Shown: positions 42,294 through 52,586, counted from the first letter of the stretch. The stretch is 64,000 bases of DNA from Erythrobacteraceae bacterium E2-1 Yellow Sea (GCA_014983025.1 JADCLP010000002.1:149224-213223), one strand, 5' to 3'. Notes: a model not told the origin generated them from the sequence alone. Made by a program: numbers and translations.

Positions 42294-42307
42294 CGTTTAC
42301 GTAAACG
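42294..42307. promoter_or_regulatory. Perfect 14-bp palindromic operator upstream of etfBA
   Basis: CGTTTACGTAAACG lies 42 bp before the etfB ATG in a 254-bp gap, partly overlapping a TTGACG element at 42290-42295. It resembles MerR-family LiuR-type sites reported for branched-chain acyl-CoA and ETF genes, as I recall the motif. A second small palindrome, CTATC-GT-GATAG, is at 42192-42203. Confidence 0.55.
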
Positions 42308-42349
42308 CACAGTATCGCGCGCCGAAAATTACAGAGGAAGGAACTCCTT

Positions 42350-43102
42350 ATGAAGATCCTCGTCCCCGTGAAGCGGGTGATTGATTATAATGTGAAGCCT
42401 CGTGTGAAGGCGGATGGTTCTGGTGTTGATCTTGCGAATGTGAAGATGAGCATGAACCCGTTTGACGAAATTGCAGTGGAAGAAGCGATCCGTTTGAAGG
42501 AAGCTGGCAAGGCGGAAGAGATCATTGCGGTTTCGGTTGGCCCGGCCAAGGCGCAGGAAACGCTTCGTACCGCGCTTGCCATGGGTGCGGATCGCGCCAT
42601 CCTGGTCCAGGTGGATGATGGCGTAGAGGTTGAACCGCTGGCAGTTGCCAAGATCCTGAAAGCCATTGCAGAGGCAGAAGCCCCCGGCCTGGTGGTTCTG
42701 GGCAAGCAGGCGATTGATGATGACAGCAACCAGACCGGCCAGATGCTGGCAGCACTTATGGGCCGCCCGCAGGGTACCTTCGCATCCAAGGTGGAAGTGG
42801 ATGGCGACAGCGTATCTGTGACGCGCGAAGTCGATGGCGGTCTGGAAACGGTCAAGCTGGCCATGCCGGCGATTGTGACGACCGATCTGCGCCTCAATGA
42901 ACCGCGCTATGCCTCGCTGCCCAATATCATGAAGGCAAAGCAGAAGCCGCTCGATACCAAATCGCCTGCCGATTACGGCGTCGACATCACCCCGCGTTTG
43001 AAGACCACCAATGTCTCTGAACCACCCGTGCGCCAGGCTGGCGTGAAAGTGGCTGATGTGGATGAGCTGGTTGGCAAGCTTAAAGCCTTGGGAGTTGCAT
43101 GA
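42350..43102 (+). CDS. etfB: Electron transfer flavoprotein beta subunit
   Basis: AMP-binding subunit of ETF, 250 aa, taking electrons from acyl-CoA dehydrogenases for ETF:ubiquinone oxidoreductase. The opening [16 protein letters not shown] is typical. The signature [23 protein letters not shown] is intact; its stretch runs about residues 116-138. AGGAAGG lies before the ATG. Stop and etfA start overlap as ATGA. Control by the palindrome just upstream is likely. Confidence 0.97.
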   Translation: MKILVPVKRVIDYNVKPRVKADGSGVDLANVKMSMNPFDEIAVEEAIRLKEAGKAEEIIAVSVGPAKAQETLRTALAMGADRAILVQVDDGVEVEPLAVAKILKAIAEAEAPGLVVLGKQAIDDDSNQTGQMLAALMGRPQGTFASKVEVDGDSVSVTREVDGGLETVKLAMPAIVTTDLRLNEPRYASLPNIMKAKQKPLDTKSPADYGVDITPRLKTTNVSEPPVRQAGVKVADVDELVGKLKALGVA

Positions 43103-44031
43103 TGAAGACGCTGGTTTGGGTCGAACACGACAATAGCTCGCTCAAGGATGCGACACTTTCGGTTGTGACCGCCGCATCACAGCTGGGTGAGGTTCACCTG
43201 CTGGTGGCAGGTTCGGGTTGTGCGGGCGTGGCGGATGCCGCTGCCAAGATTGCTGGCGTGGGCAAGGTCCACCTGGCCGATGATGCGGCATACGAACATG
43301 CGCTGGCAGAAAATGTCGCCCCGCTGATCGCCGATCTTATGGGCCATCACGATGCGGTGCTGTTCCCGGCCACCACCACGGGCAAGAATATTGCCCCTCG
43401 TGTTGCCGCTCTGCTCGATGTGATGCAGATCTCTGACATCCTGTCGGTTGAGAGCGCCAACACCTTCACCCGCCCGATCTATGCGGGCAATGCGATTGCG
43501 ACGGTGGAATCCTCCGATGCCAAGCTGGTGATCACCGTGCGCGGCACCGCCTTTGACAAGGCAGCAACCGAAGGCGGGTCGGGCGAAGTTGAGGCCGTAT
43601 CCGGCCCTGCAGATGCCGGTCTTTCCAGCTTTGTTGGCGCGGAACTGGCCAAGAGCGAACGCCCTGAACTGACATCGGCCAAGATCATCGTGTCGGGTGG
43701 GCGCGCCTTGAAGGATAGCGAAACCTTCGAAGCCACTATCATCCCGCTGGCTGACAAGCTGGGCGCGGGCGTCGGCGCATCGCGCGCAGCGGTTGATGCA
43801 GGTTATGTCCCCAATGATTACCAGGTGGGGCAGACCGGCAAGATCGTGGCACCGGAAGTCTATATCGCCATCGGTATCAGCGGCGCGATCCAGCACCTGG
43901 CCGGGATGAAGGATAGCAAGACCATCATCGCCATCAACAAGGATGAGGATGCACCCATCTTCCAGGTGGCCGACATCGGCCTCGTCGCGGACCTCTACAA
44001 AGCTGTGCCAGAACTCACTCAGAAACTGTGA
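43099..44031 (+). CDS. etfA: Electron transfer flavoprotein alpha subunit
   Basis: FAD-binding subunit of ETF, 310 aa. The C-terminal FAD domain contains [33 protein letters not shown] and [16 protein letters not shown], the standard signature. It forms a heterodimer with EtfB and is translationally coupled to it. A hairpin with T-run 28 bp later ends the operon. Confidence 0.97.
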   Translation: MMKTLVWVEHDNSSLKDATLSVVTAASQLGEVHLLVAGSGCAGVADAAAKIAGVGKVHLADDAAYEHALAENVAPLIADLMGHHDAVLFPATTTGKNIAPRVAALLDVMQISDILSVESANTFTRPIYAGNAIATVESSDAKLVITVRGTAFDKAATEGGSGEVEAVSGPADAGLSSFVGAELAKSERPELTSAKIIVSGGRALKDSETFEATIIPLADKLGAGVGASRAAVDAGYVPNDYQVGQTGKIVAPEVYIAIGISGAIQHLAGMKDSKTIIAINKDEDAPIFQVADIGLVADLYKAVPELTQKL

Positions 44032-44059
44032 ACTGAGCCATCATAGCATAAGAGACATA

Positions 44060-44088
44060 GGGCCGGAGCAATCCGGCCCTTTTCTTTT
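44060..44088 (+). terminator. Rho-independent terminator of etfBA
   Basis: GGGCCGGA-GCAA-TCCGGCCC followed by TTTTCTTTT. On the other strand it also lies at the end of the sigma-like gene. Confidence 0.9.
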
Positions 44089-44089
44089 G

Positions 44090-44743
44090 TCACGCAACCA
44101 CTGGACCAGCAGCCAGCGCCTTCGTGCAATTGCGCCATGTACGACGCACAATCTGGCGGCGCTGTTCGCGTTGACGCGTGGTAAGGCGATCCTGACCAGC
44201 TTCGCCAAACAACGTGTCATGGATAATTGCGCGTTCACCTTGTGGGGACCCAAGTCGTTCCATCAACCCGTTGATCAACCGCCTTGTCAGCAAATCGCTG
44301 GCACAACTTTCTACTGCAGGCAGGGCGTCTTCATCCTCAAACTGAACCATCCCCCCTTCGCCACCCGAACTGACAAGCCCTTCAAGAGACACCGTGCGAA
44401 TGCCCGCTGTGCGCGCGCTGCGCCGTTGATCCAGACGCATACGGTGGCGCAGGCCCTGCAATTCACCGCGCAATTGCCATGTGACATGGGTGCTGAATCC
44501 TGCTTGCACCGGATCATAACTTTCCAGTGCGCAAAACACCCCAATTGCGCAGGCTTGCTGTGCATCCTCAGCCAAATCTCCCAGGCCATAGATGTAGATC
44601 AAATGACGAATGCGGGGTTGCAGCAATTCCAACAATAACTCGAAATGGCGATTGTATCTGATCCGATCAGGCCCTGTTTCGTCACCTGCGCAATTCCGCA
44701 GAATTTCCGCCTGGATTTCCAGCTGCTGTACCAATGCAGGCAT
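44090..44743 (-). CDS. Sigma-70 region 2-like protein
   Basis: Protein of 217 aa resembling RNA polymerase sigma factors. Residues about 40-100 contain a region 2-like stretch (RIRHLIYIYGLGDLAEDAQQ, then YDPVQAGFSTHVTWQLRGEL). The C-terminal part has a degenerate helix-turn-helix (TTRQREQRRQIVRRTW) where region 4 would be. ATG 44743 follows GGGTG. It sits beside the FlbT-like gene on the same strand, 47 bp apart, so a linked regulatory role (possibly flagellar) is an inference. It could be an ECF-like or FliA-derived protein. Confidence 0.65.
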   Translation of the reverse strand: MPALVQQLEIQAEILRNCAGDETGPDRIRYNRHFELLLELLQPRIRHLIYIYGLGDLAEDAQQACAIGVFCALESYDPVQAGFSTHVTWQLRGELQGLRHRMRLDQRRSARTAGIRTVSLEGLVSSGGEGGMVQFEDEDALPAVESCASDLLTRRLINGLMERLGSPQGERAIIHDTLFGEAGQDRLTTRQREQRRQIVRRTWRNCTKALAAGPVVA

Positions 44744-44790
44744 CACCCTATACCCCGCCAATAGCTCCGATCCGGGATAGGGCCGTAAGG

Positions 44791-45267
44791 TTAGTTGCTG
44801 GCTGATGCCTCCTTAGGTGGAAATACTTGCCCATGTGGTCGCAAAGCCTGAGGGTCATCCACCGAGCGCGTCTGTTGATGAAAATCGTTCAGACGCCGCG
44901 CGCTGGCAATTGCCGCCTTGTGGTCGGCGGAAATCAGAGCCGATGCACAAAGGGTGCATTCTCGCTGCGCAGCATGGGTGCGATAGCGGGCCACCACTTT
45001 GGCCAACAATTGAAACAGATGGTAGCGTTGCTCAACCATACCATTTTCCTGCTCTGATGCCTTGAGTAGAGCGAAATACAATTCACGGGTCGGATCAGCA
45101 TCAGACTTTCTGCGCGACGCCTCAGTGCCGGACAGCACAAATGCGCCAGAACCGAGTTCAAGCCGGCAGGGGTCCAATGCCGTTACCAATGCGCCATTGA
45201 CGATCAGTTGAGAACCAGCATCGAGCACGAGCTTGCGCGGCTTGTGGGGTGATGTGTGCGATTTCAT
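44791..45267 (-). CDS. FlbT-like flagellar biosynthesis regulator (orphan)
   Basis: Protein of 158 aa. It shows the FlbT pattern KLVLDAGSQLIVNGALV near the N-terminus, DPTRELYFALL in the middle and a C-terminal helix rich in Ala/Arg (AAIASARRLNDF). FlbT in Caulobacter destabilises flagellin mRNA and coordinates filament assembly. No flagellar structural genes are in the window, so this copy is either an orphan or linked to a distant cluster. It has two nearby cysteines (ECTLCASAL), unusual for the family. Assignment is by pattern only. Confidence 0.6.
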   Translation of the reverse strand: MKSHTSPHKPRKLVLDAGSQLIVNGALVTALDPCRLELGSGAFVLSGTEASRRKSDADPTRELYFALLKASEQENGMVEQRYHLFQLLAKVVARYRTHAAQRECTLCASALISADHKAAIASARRLNDFHQQTRSVDDPQALRPHGQVFPPKEASASN

Positions 45268-45321
45268 ACATGGAATATAGACAGCTGCGCCGCAAAACGG
45301 GCGCACCACTGAAAATACATA

Positions 45322-46665
45322 TCAAAGCATGTGGTCAATAAAATGGAGCGTCAGCCCCACTAACCCGCCAACCAGAGTGCCATTGATACGGATGAATTGC
45401 AGATCACGACCCACCGCACTTTCAATCCGCCCGGTGATTGTGACCGCGTCCCAGCGCTTTACGGTTTCGGATACCAGCTGGACAATCTGCCCGCCATAAC
45501 GCGTAGCAACACCCACAGCCGTACGGCGGGCAAATCGATTGACCTGGGTCTGCAGCCGGTGGTCATCCTGCAAGGCGCGGCCCATTTCGGCCAATGCCTT
45601 GCGCATTTCCTCTCCCAGTGCACTATCGGGATCGCGCGCCCTGCGGATAAGCGATTGCCGAATGCGTTCCCACACGCCCATCCACCATTCGGTAACGGCA
45701 GGGTTTTCGATGAGGTCGCGCTTCATCGCTTCCACCTTGCCCCGTGTTGCCGGATCATTCTGCAAATCGTGGGCAAGTGTAGATAGGCCTTCCTCAACCT
45801 TCGCCCGCAGGGGGTGATCGGGGTCAACCAACACCTCTGCCAAAAGACGATACAATCCATCCAGTACAGAGGCTGAAATCCGCTCGTCCAGTCCGGTCCA
45901 TCGTAACACGGCATTGGCGCGCGTATGAATGATCTCGCGCACCGCCTCCTCATTATCTTCCAGCGTCAGCCCGGCCCAACGAATGAACCCGTCCATCAGT
46001 GGCAGATGGCGGTCATCGGCCATCGCGGTTTCGAGCATTCGGCCGAGCAAGGGCGAAATTTCAATCTTGGCTGCCTGCGCTGCCAGCCCGGCACGCACCT
46101 GTTTGCCCAACCGGTCCGGGTCAAGCGATTCGAGCACTTCGGCCAACAGTTCCGCTGCGGCGCCAGTGATGCGTGAACGATTATCGCCACTTTCCCCGGC
46201 CTGCGGTGGCTGAACCAGGAAATCACCCAATGCGCGGGCTATGTTCATCCCGCTCATCCGCCGCGCCACCACGGCAGGGGTCAGGAAATTGTCCCGCAGG
46301 AATTGCGCCATTGTATCGGCGATACGGTCCTTGTTCTCAGGAATGATGGCTGTATGCGGGATGGGAAGCCCCAAGGGACGCCGGAACAGGGCCGTAACCG
46401 CAAACCAATCTGCCAGCCCGCCCACCATGGCTGCTTCGGCAAAAGCGTTAAGATAGCCCCAGGCCGGATGCTGATCCAGAAACAGGCGCGAATAAAAGAA
46501 CAGGGCAGCCATCGCCGCCAGCAGGCCAGTCGCGGTCCAGCGCATACGCCGCGCACGGTCATCTGTCAGTGGCGCACCGGCAATCTCGATCACTGCCTGT
46601 TTCTGGTCATCCGCCACAATCAGCTGCCTGTCACTCGGCAGGGACTGACCCTGTTCTGTGCCCAT
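45322..46665 (-). CDS. DUF445 family membrane protein
   Basis: Protein of 447 aa with DUF445 architecture: two N-terminal hydrophobic helices (about 45-90), a signature LADWFAVTALFRRPLGLPIPHTAIIPENKDRI beginning near residue 85 (shown in parts: LADWFAVTALFR, PHTAIIPENKD), a long helical middle, and a C-terminal helix (GLVGLTLHFID). Function is unknown; relatives are inner-membrane proteins. It begins inside the 3' end of the RND permease gene, a 35-bp overlap, so it belongs to that operon and may support the pump or envelope. Confidence 0.85.
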   Translation of the reverse strand: MGTEQGQSLPSDRQLIVADDQKQAVIEIAGAPLTDDRARRMRWTATGLLAAMAALFFYSRLFLDQHPAWGYLNAFAEAAMVGGLADWFAVTALFRRPLGLPIPHTAIIPENKDRIADTMAQFLRDNFLTPAVVARRMSGMNIARALGDFLVQPPQAGESGDNRSRITGAAAELLAEVLESLDPDRLGKQVRAGLAAQAAKIEISPLLGRMLETAMADDRHLPLMDGFIRWAGLTLEDNEEAVREIIHTRANAVLRWTGLDERISASVLDGLYRLLAEVLVDPDHPLRAKVEEGLSTLAHDLQNDPATRGKVEAMKRDLIENPAVTEWWMGVWERIRQSLIRRARDPDSALGEEMRKALAEMGRALQDDHRLQTQVNRFARRTAVGVATRYGGQIVQLVSETVKRWDAVTITGRIESAVGRDLQFIRINGTLVGGLVGLTLHFIDHML

Positions 46666-49600
46666 GTTCGTCGCCAGGGCGATAGGTCAGGAAACGGTTG
46701 CGCATCCATGGCCCCAAACGCCTTTCGATCCCATCCGCCAGGCTGAAACCAGCCGGCACGATCAGCAATGTCAGCATAGTGGACAGAATCAACCCACCAA
46801 TGACCACCGTGCCCATAGGGGCACGCCATGCGCCATCGCCCGACAGCGAGATTGCCGTGGGCACCATGCCAGCCGTCATGGCGACAGTGGTCATGACGAT
46901 GGGCTGTGCACGTTTGTGCCCCGCTTCCATGATGGCATCCAGCTTGCGAGTTCCAGTCTCCATTTCCTCAATCGCGAAGTCTATCAAAAGGATCGAGTTT
47001 TTGGAAACGATCCCTAACAGCAACAGCGTGCCGATCAGTACTGGCATGGACAAGGGCTGACCCACCAGCCAGACCAGAAAGATACCACCCAGCGGCGCCA
47101 GGGCGAGCGATGTCATATTCACCAATGGTGACATGAAGCGTTTGTAGAGCAGAACCAGCACAGCAAAGACCAGCAAAATGCCGGAGGCCAACGCGACAGA
47201 GAAATTTGACGCGAGTTCATTCTGCAATTCATCCGCGCCCACTGCATCGCGGATAACACCCTGTGGCAGGCTGGCGAGTGCGGGGAGGCGATTGATTTCT
47301 TCCATGGCATTACCGCGCAGCACATTTTGCGCCAGATCCGCACCGATCAGCACACGGCGGTTCTGGTTGTAACGCTGGATCGTGGTCGGCCCAGAACCAA
47401 AGCTGATATCCGCCACACGGCTGAGTGGTACAGAGCCGCCTCCTGCAATCGGCACCGGCAGATTTTCAATCGTGCTGAGATCGCGCCGCGAGTTCATTGG
47501 TAGCTTTACCGAAATCGGGATCTGGCGGTCGGAAAGCGAGAATTTGGCCGAATTCTGTTCGATTTCGCCAATGGTTGCGATACGGATCGCCTGGCTTAGT
47601 GCTGCGGTGCTGACCCCCAGTTCCGCAGCCAGATCGGGGCGTGGACGCACGATAATTTCCGGACGGCTGAGATCGGCCGTAATGCGTGGGGCAACAATGG
47701 ATTTGAGCCCCTTCATCTGTTCCACCAATTCGCCTGCTGTCTGGTTCAGCAAAACCGGATTGGAACCGGCCAGCATGATCGAAATATCGCGCCCACTGCC
47801 CCCACCGCCAGGCTGGTTGTCATCCTGAAAGCGGACACGGGCATCGGCAACACGAGCGAAAACCGGTGCCAGATCCCGCTTGAACTGGGCCGAAGTCCGG
47901 TCACGTTCGTCCTTCAGCGTCACCCAAACGGTCGCGTTGCCGCCTTGTCGTGCGACACGCAGTGCACGCAATACATCAGACTGTTCACTGATCAGCTGGG
48001 TTACTTCATCAGCCTTGACTTGCGCCTGTTCCAATGTGGTGCCCGGCACCATTTCAATTTCAACCCGCAAACTGTTGTCATTGATATCTGGATTGAACTG
48101 GAATGGTGTGTTCATGAACAGCAGAATGGTGAGGAGGAAGGCAAAATAGCCGATCCCCAGCATCCACACACGATGATCGAAGAAACGTGCTTCCAGCCAG
48201 TCCCAGCTTTGGCGCAAATGTCGGCCGAACAGGCCGGTGGCGAAGCGAAACAGCCGCAAAAGACCAACCGCCGACAACACACCAAGGCCAGTGGAAAAGA
48301 CCAGCTGTACCATCAACAATATACGGCTGATCAGGAAACCGAAACCTTCAGCTGGACTCAAGCCGATTGCGGATGTGAGCATGGCAGGCAGATCAAGCAT
48401 GGCGAGACCGTTAAAGGCGGTGAACACCACGGCGCCCGGTATGATTATCAGCAGCAGGATAACCAGCGCGAATGACAAACCATACCAGAATCTGTGGCGC
48501 GGGCCGGGCAAACCCTCACGGCGGGCAGTCAGCTTGCCCCGTTCCAGCGACCAGCGCAGGATACCCATATACTTGTCCATCCACTTGCCGCCGCCATGAT
48601 CGGCATGGCCCTTCGCCTCAAGGAAATAGGCCGCCATCATCGGCGTGATCATGCGGGCCACCGCCAGGCTCATCAGCACCGCGATCACCACGGTCAGGCC
48701 GAAATTCTTGAAGAACTGGCCAGTGACACCGGGCATCAGGCCCACTGGCAGGAACACAGCCACGATGCAGAAACTGGTGGCCACCACAGCCAAGCCAATT
48801 TCATCCGCTGCATCGATCGACGCCTGATAGGCGGATTTGCCCATGCGCATGTGGCGCACGATATTTTCAATCTCCACAATCGCATCGTCCACAAGCACGC
48901 CAGCGACCAGCCCCAGCGCCAGCAAGGACAATGAATTGAGGTTGAAGCCAAGCAGATCCATGAACCAGAAGGTCGGAATGGCCGAAAGCGGGATGGCGAT
49001 GGCTGATATAACCGTGGCGCGCCAATCGCGCAGGAAGAAGAACACCACCACGACCGCCAGAATAGCCCCTTCGATCATCGAAGCGATGGAGCTGGCATAT
49101 TGGCTTTTTGTGTATTTGACCGTGTCGAATAGCGGGATGAAGCGGATACCGGGGTTTTCGGCCTGTATCCGATCGATAATGACATTCGCTTGTTCATATA
49201 CGGTAACGTCAGATGCGCCCTTCGCACGGGAGATGGCGAAATTGACCACCTGTTTCCCGCGCAATTTGGCAATCGTAGTCTGCTCGCTATAGCCATCGCG
49301 CACTTGCGCCACATCAGCCAGCTTGACCGTACGCCCGCCGCCCAGCTGGATCTGCCGCTGCGACAATTCATAGGCATTGGCATCATTGCCCAGCACGCGC
49401 ACAGCCTGCCGGGTGCCACCCACTTCGACCACGCCGCCGCCTGCATCCAGATTGTCCTGCCGCAGCACGATATTGATCTGGCCCGCGGTAACGCCCAAGG
49501 CCTGCATCTTGACCGGATCCAGCAGCACTTCAATCTCGCGGTCGACACCGCCAAATCGGTTCACTTCGGCCAGACCTTCAACGGCCAGCAATTGCTTTGC

Positions 49601-50092
49601 CACCGTGTCATCGATGAACCAGCTGAGCTGTTCGACAGTCATGTCATCGGCATCAACCGCATAAATGCCCAGAAAGCCGCCCGCGATATCAACCTTGCTG
49701 ATGCGTGGCTCCAGAATCCCGTCAGGCAGGCTGCCGCGCACCGTATCAACGGCATTCTTCACCTCTGCCACCACATCATTGGGATCCATGCCGATTTCAA
49801 ATTCGACAAAGGTGTTGGAATTCCCTTCGCGCGCAGTGGAGCTGATATTACGCACGCCATTGAGTGAGCGCACGGCGCTCTCAACCCGCTGGGTGATCTG
49901 GTTTTCAATTTCCGTCGGCGCGGCACCTGGTTGCGAAATGCTGATGTTGACCGCCGGAAAATCAATATCCGGGTTGTTGACCACATCCATGCGCCAGAAG
50001 CTCATCACCCCTGCCAGCAGCAGGGCCATGAACATCACCAGCGGAATAACCGGATTGCGGATCGACCAGGCAGAGATATTGCGGAAATTCAT
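46631..50092 (-). CDS. RND efflux pump permease (HAE1-like) with extra membrane insertion
   Basis: Inner-membrane proton-driven efflux transporter, 1153 aa against the usual 1020-1060. Both halves are recognisable: N-terminal [19 protein letters not shown], the TM4 proton-relay region [20 protein letters not shown], and the C-terminal [16 protein letters not shown]. Between the halves, after about residue 520, lies an insertion of roughly 100 residues with about three extra hydrophobic segments ([37 protein letters not shown]). Substrate is unknown. The adaptor gene is 4 bp upstream; no outer-membrane channel gene is present. Confidence 0.92.
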   Translation of the reverse strand: MNFRNISAWSIRNPVIPLVMFMALLLAGVMSFWRMDVVNNPDIDFPAVNISISQPGAAPTEIENQITQRVESAVRSLNGVRNISSTAREGNSNTFVEFEIGMDPNDVVAEVKNAVDTVRGSLPDGILEPRISKVDIAGGFLGIYAVDADDMTVEQLSWFIDDTVAKQLLAVEGLAEVNRFGGVDREIEVLLDPVKMQALGVTAGQINIVLRQDNLDAGGGVVEVGGTRQAVRVLGNDANAYELSQRQIQLGGGRTVKLADVAQVRDGYSEQTTIAKLRGKQVVNFAISRAKGASDVTVYEQANVIIDRIQAENPGIRFIPLFDTVKYTKSQYASSIASMIEGAILAVVVVFFFLRDWRATVISAIAIPLSAIPTFWFMDLLGFNLNSLSLLALGLVAGVLVDDAIVEIENIVRHMRMGKSAYQASIDAADEIGLAVVATSFCIVAVFLPVGLMPGVTGQFFKNFGLTVVIAVLMSLAVARMITPMMAAYFLEAKGHADHGGGKWMDKYMGILRWSLERGKLTARREGLPGPRHRFWYGLSFALVILLLIIIPGAVVFTAFNGLAMLDLPAMLTSAIGLSPAEGFGFLISRILLMVQLVFSTGLGVLSAVGLLRLFRFATGLFGRHLRQSWDWLEARFFDHRVWMLGIGYFAFLLTILLFMNTPFQFNPDINDNSLRVEIEMVPGTTLEQAQVKADEVTQLISEQSDVLRALRVARQGGNATVWVTLKDERDRTSAQFKRDLAPVFARVADARVRFQDDNQPGGGGSGRDISIMLAGSNPVLLNQTAGELVEQMKGLKSIVAPRITADLSRPEIIVRPRPDLAAELGVSTAALSQAIRIATIGEIEQNSAKFSLSDRQIPISVKLPMNSRRDLSTIENLPVPIAGGGSVPLSRVADISFGSGPTTIQRYNQNRRVLIGADLAQNVLRGNAMEEINRLPALASLPQGVIRDAVGADELQNELASNFSVALASGILLVFAVLVLLYKRFMSPLVNMTSLALAPLGGIFLVWLVGQPLSMPVLIGTLLLLGIVSKNSILLIDFAIEEMETGTRKLDAIMEAGHKRAQPIVMTTVAMTAGMVPTAISLSGDGAWRAPMGTVVIGGLILSTMLTLLIVPAGFSLADGIERRLGPWMRNRFLTYRPGDEHGHRTGSVPAE

Positions 50093-50096
50093 CGGA

Positions 50097-51296
50097 TCAC
50101 TTCCGCTTTTCGTCCTGTAATTTGGGGTTCACACTCTCCCCCTCTGTCAGGAAGCCACCGGCACGAAGAACCACACGTTCGCTGCCATCCAATCCTTCAA
50201 CAATGGCAATACCCTGGCCGTTATTCAGGCCCGTCTTGACCGTACGGCGCTGCGCCTTGTCATCCTTGTCGATGATATAGACATAAGACCCATTGTCATC
50301 AGACATGACAGAGCTTTCCGGCAGCAAGGGCGCCACCAGCCTGCCTGAATTGATCGTGGCGGCAGCAAAACCGCCCGGGCGCAATTCCGGCTGATAAGCC
50401 AAGGCAACGCGTACTGTGCCCTGCCGGTCTTGCGGATCAATCACGGGGGAGATTTGCCATACCTGACCGGTAAATACCTTTTCTGACCCAACCGGAGTAA
50501 TCTGGGCGCTGACCCCGATACTAAGGCCCGCCAATTGTGCCTCACCAACCCTGGCAAGCACTTCCATCTCACCGCCCTTGGCAATGCGGAAAAGCGGTGC
50601 GCCACCCGCACTAACAGTCTGTCCAGGTTCAACATTACGTTCCAGCAACAGGCCTGATGCCGGGGCAATGATATTCAGCCGGGCATTGCGCGCCAATAAT
50701 TCGCTGTGCTGCGCCTGCGCCACGGAAAGCCGGGCGTTGGCCGCATCACGCGTAGCGGTCAGCCGATCGACATCGGCCTTGGACACAAAGCCACGTTCCA
50801 CCAGTTGCAATGCGCGATCGAGGTTGGCCTGCGCCAGCTTTGCATCAGCGCGAGCCACATCAATTTGCGCAGCGGCACTGCGCGCCTGTTGCGATTGCAC
50901 CGAGCGATCGATAACCGCCAGGACCTGGCCCTGCCGCACCCATGCACCCGCATCAACCGGAACCGAAACCACGCGGCCACCTTCACCCACGACACCTACG
51001 GGCATTTCACGACGCGCCGCAATGGTGCCGGTGGCACTGATCGTGCCTTCTATCGTGGCCTTGCCAGGCTTGATCACCGTAACTGCGGGCAATTGCGAAC
51101 TGCCTGCCCCCGCTTCTGCTGGCAAAGCATCGCCGCGATGCAACAGGAAATAGGTCAACGCCAGAATTACGGCGAGAATAATACCGCCAATGATCACCAC
51201 GCGCCGACGCGCGAAGAAGCCTTCCCGATCGAATGAATCGAAATCCGCGTCGGCCTGGTCCGCGCTGTCAGCAGAAATTGGAGTCTCTTGATTCAT
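50097..51296 (-). CDS. RND periplasmic adaptor (membrane fusion protein)
   Basis: HlyD/AcrA-type adaptor of 399 aa. A single N-terminal helix (RVVIIGGIILAVILALTYFL) anchors it. A lipoyl half-motif pair flanks an alpha-helical hairpin (residues about 130-200 with AQIDVARADAKLAQANLDRA), followed by beta-barrel and membrane-proximal domains. ATG 51296 has AAGGG at 7 bases; an ATG two codons earlier is less well placed. It bridges the RND permease downstream and an outer-membrane channel encoded elsewhere. Confidence 0.93.
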   Translation of the reverse strand: MNQETPISADSADQADADFDSFDREGFFARRRVVIIGGIILAVILALTYFLLHRGDALPAEAGAGSSQLPAVTVIKPGKATIEGTISATGTIAARREMPVGVVGEGGRVVSVPVDAGAWVRQGQVLAVIDRSVQSQQARSAAAQIDVARADAKLAQANLDRALQLVERGFVSKADVDRLTATRDAANARLSVAQAQHSELLARNARLNIIAPASGLLLERNVEPGQTVSAGGAPLFRIAKGGEMEVLARVGEAQLAGLSIGVSAQITPVGSEKVFTGQVWQISPVIDPQDRQGTVRVALAYQPELRPGGFAAATINSGRLVAPLLPESSVMSDDNGSYVYIIDKDDKAQRRTVKTGLNNGQGIAIVEGLDGSERVVLRAGGFLTEGESVNPKLQDEKRK

Positions 51297-51445
51297 GGCC
51301 ATCCCTTTGACGCGGTGTATTACAGACATAACTCACCGTTCGCAATCCTCATTAATCTGACCTTGAATCAGGTGCAATGCACGCTTCGACTAGTGACATT
51401 CCTGTACGACGAGGGGCTTGGGCCTATATACAGGAAGGAAGCCAC

Positions 51446-51481
51446 AGAAAAAAGGCGGGCCCATACTGGCAGGCCCGCCTC
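51446..51481 (-). terminator. Rho-independent terminator of the GlsB-type gene
   Basis: Minus-strand stem GGCGGGCC / GGCCCGCC, followed by TTTTTTCTG. It lies 28 bp past the stop at 51510. Confidence 0.88.
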
Positions 51482-51509
51482 AATTATGAAATTTTGTAAA
51501 GTGTGGCGT

Positions 51510-51776
51510 TTACCGCACGCGCCCGCGCTGGATCAGATTGACGATACCCAACAGGACAACTGCACCCACTACGGCAATAATCAGGCCGGTAAGGGAAAAT
51601 TCCTGCACACTGCCGCCTACACCAAGCAGCGGGCGCGCAATCAGATTACCCACGACCGAGCCAACGCAGCCAACAACGATATTCCAGAAAATGCCCATCG
51701 AAGCATCGCGGTTCATCACCAGGCTGGCCAACCAACCCGCAATGCCGCCAACGATCAAAGCTATAATCCAACCCAT
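51510..51776 (-). CDS. GlsB/YeaQ/YmgE family stress-response membrane protein
   Basis: Transglycosylase-associated family protein of 88 aa with three hydrophobic segments. The opening MGWIIALIVGGIAGWLASLV and middle GIFWNIVVGCVGSVVGN are diagnostic for the family. These small inner-membrane proteins are often induced by stress; their biochemical role is not known. AGGAGTAG precedes the ATG. It is a single-gene unit ending in a strong terminator. Confidence 0.92.
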   Translation of the reverse strand: MGWIIALIVGGIAGWLASLVMNRDASMGIFWNIVVGCVGSVVGNLIARPLLGVGGSVQEFSLTGLIIAVVGAVVLLGIVNLIQRGRVR

Positions 51777-51879
51777 ATCTCTACTCCTCCTGCGTCATCA
51801 TACATTCAGCCATTCTAGGGATGTGGGCCTCTCCTGTTCCCACAATTACCCCAAGACTGCGCAAAGGAATAAAGCAAAC

Positions 51880-51910
51880 GGCGCGGAAGAGCGAATCTCT
51901 CTTCCGCGCC
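51880..51910 (-). terminator. Terminator downstream of sciP
   Basis: Perfect 12-bp stem GGCGCGGAAGAG / CTCTTCCGCGCC with a 7-base loop, followed on the minus strand by GTTTGCTTTATT. Confidence 0.85.
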
Positions 51911-51933
51911 GCGTGGAAAACTTTATGGCAGGA

Positions 51934-52233
51934 TCAATATTTTAGCTGGCGTTCGTATAGATCGCGATAGTGTTGAATACGGGTGACGCGCAGCCCCTGC
52001 ATGCCTGAACGATCAACCGCGCGCTGCCAGGATGCAAATTCTTCCAGCGTCAGGCCATAACGATCCAACACCTCGTCAATGGTCAGCAGGCCACCATTCA
52101 CAGCGGCTACGACCTCTGCCTTGCGGCGGACAACCCAGCGTTTTGTGCTCGGCGACGGCAAATCGTCGATCGTCAGCGGCTCCCCCAAGGGGCCGATCAC
52201 CTGTGCCGGTCGGATATCCTGGTTTTCAATCAT
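51934..52233 (-). CDS. sciP: SciP-type CtrA inhibitor (DUF1153)
   Basis: Helix-turn-helix protein of 99 aa. The family core is RWVVRRKAEVVAAVNGGLLT, preceded by VIGPLGEPLTIDDLP and followed by LDRYGLTLEEFASW, closely matching Caulobacter SciP. SciP binds CtrA (and possibly DNA) to block CtrA-driven transcription in part of the cell cycle. It starts 3 bp after the small upstream gene and ends at a strong terminator. A TTAA-N7-TTAA-like site lies upstream of the two-gene unit. Confidence 0.93.
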   Translation of the reverse strand: MIENQDIRPAQVIGPLGEPLTIDDLPSPSTKRWVVRRKAEVVAAVNGGLLTIDEVLDRYGLTLEEFASWQRAVDRSGMQGLRVTRIQHYRDLYERQLKY

Positions 52234-52236
52234 CTA

Positions 52237-52539
52237 TTACTCTCGGTCACCTGTTGACGTTTCACCACCATCATATGCTTCAATGCACGGATCAGATTTT
52301 CCATCGCTTAAAGCAGTTTGGTTAACGTCCGGTTTGCTCTGTTCGATTGAGGCAAAATACCCTGAGGCCGCATCACCAAAGCTGCCCACGCTATAATGCG
52401 AATCCTGCCGCAGCAGCTGTCGCAATTCATGGGCCGCGTTGATTCGGGCGGACAATTCTTCCCAGCACATTGCACGCAGCGCCACGCCATTGCCGCGCGG
52501 CACACAAATCGGGGAAGAGAGCTTGCCTTCAAACATCAT
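52237..52539 (-). CDS. Hypothetical protein co-transcribed with sciP
   Basis: Protein of 100 aa that I do not recognise. It opens MMFEGKLSSPICVPRG, has a helical middle (CWEELSARINAAHELRQLL), and then an acidic, Ser/Asp-rich probably disordered tail. Codon use is host-like, and the stop is 3 bp before the sciP start, supporting a real gene. Its tight coupling suggests involvement with SciP or cell-cycle control, but nothing in the sequence shows it. The two adjacent ATG codons at 52539 and 52536 leave the start ambiguous by one residue. Confidence 0.6.
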   Translation of the reverse strand: MMFEGKLSSPICVPRGNGVALRAMCWEELSARINAAHELRQLLRQDSHYSVGSFGDAASGYFASIEQSKPDVNQTALSDGKSDPCIEAYDGGETSTGDRE

Positions 52540-52586
52540 GTGGGTTGCTATAAACCCAATCAGGTCAAGAACCCGTAAAGGTACCG

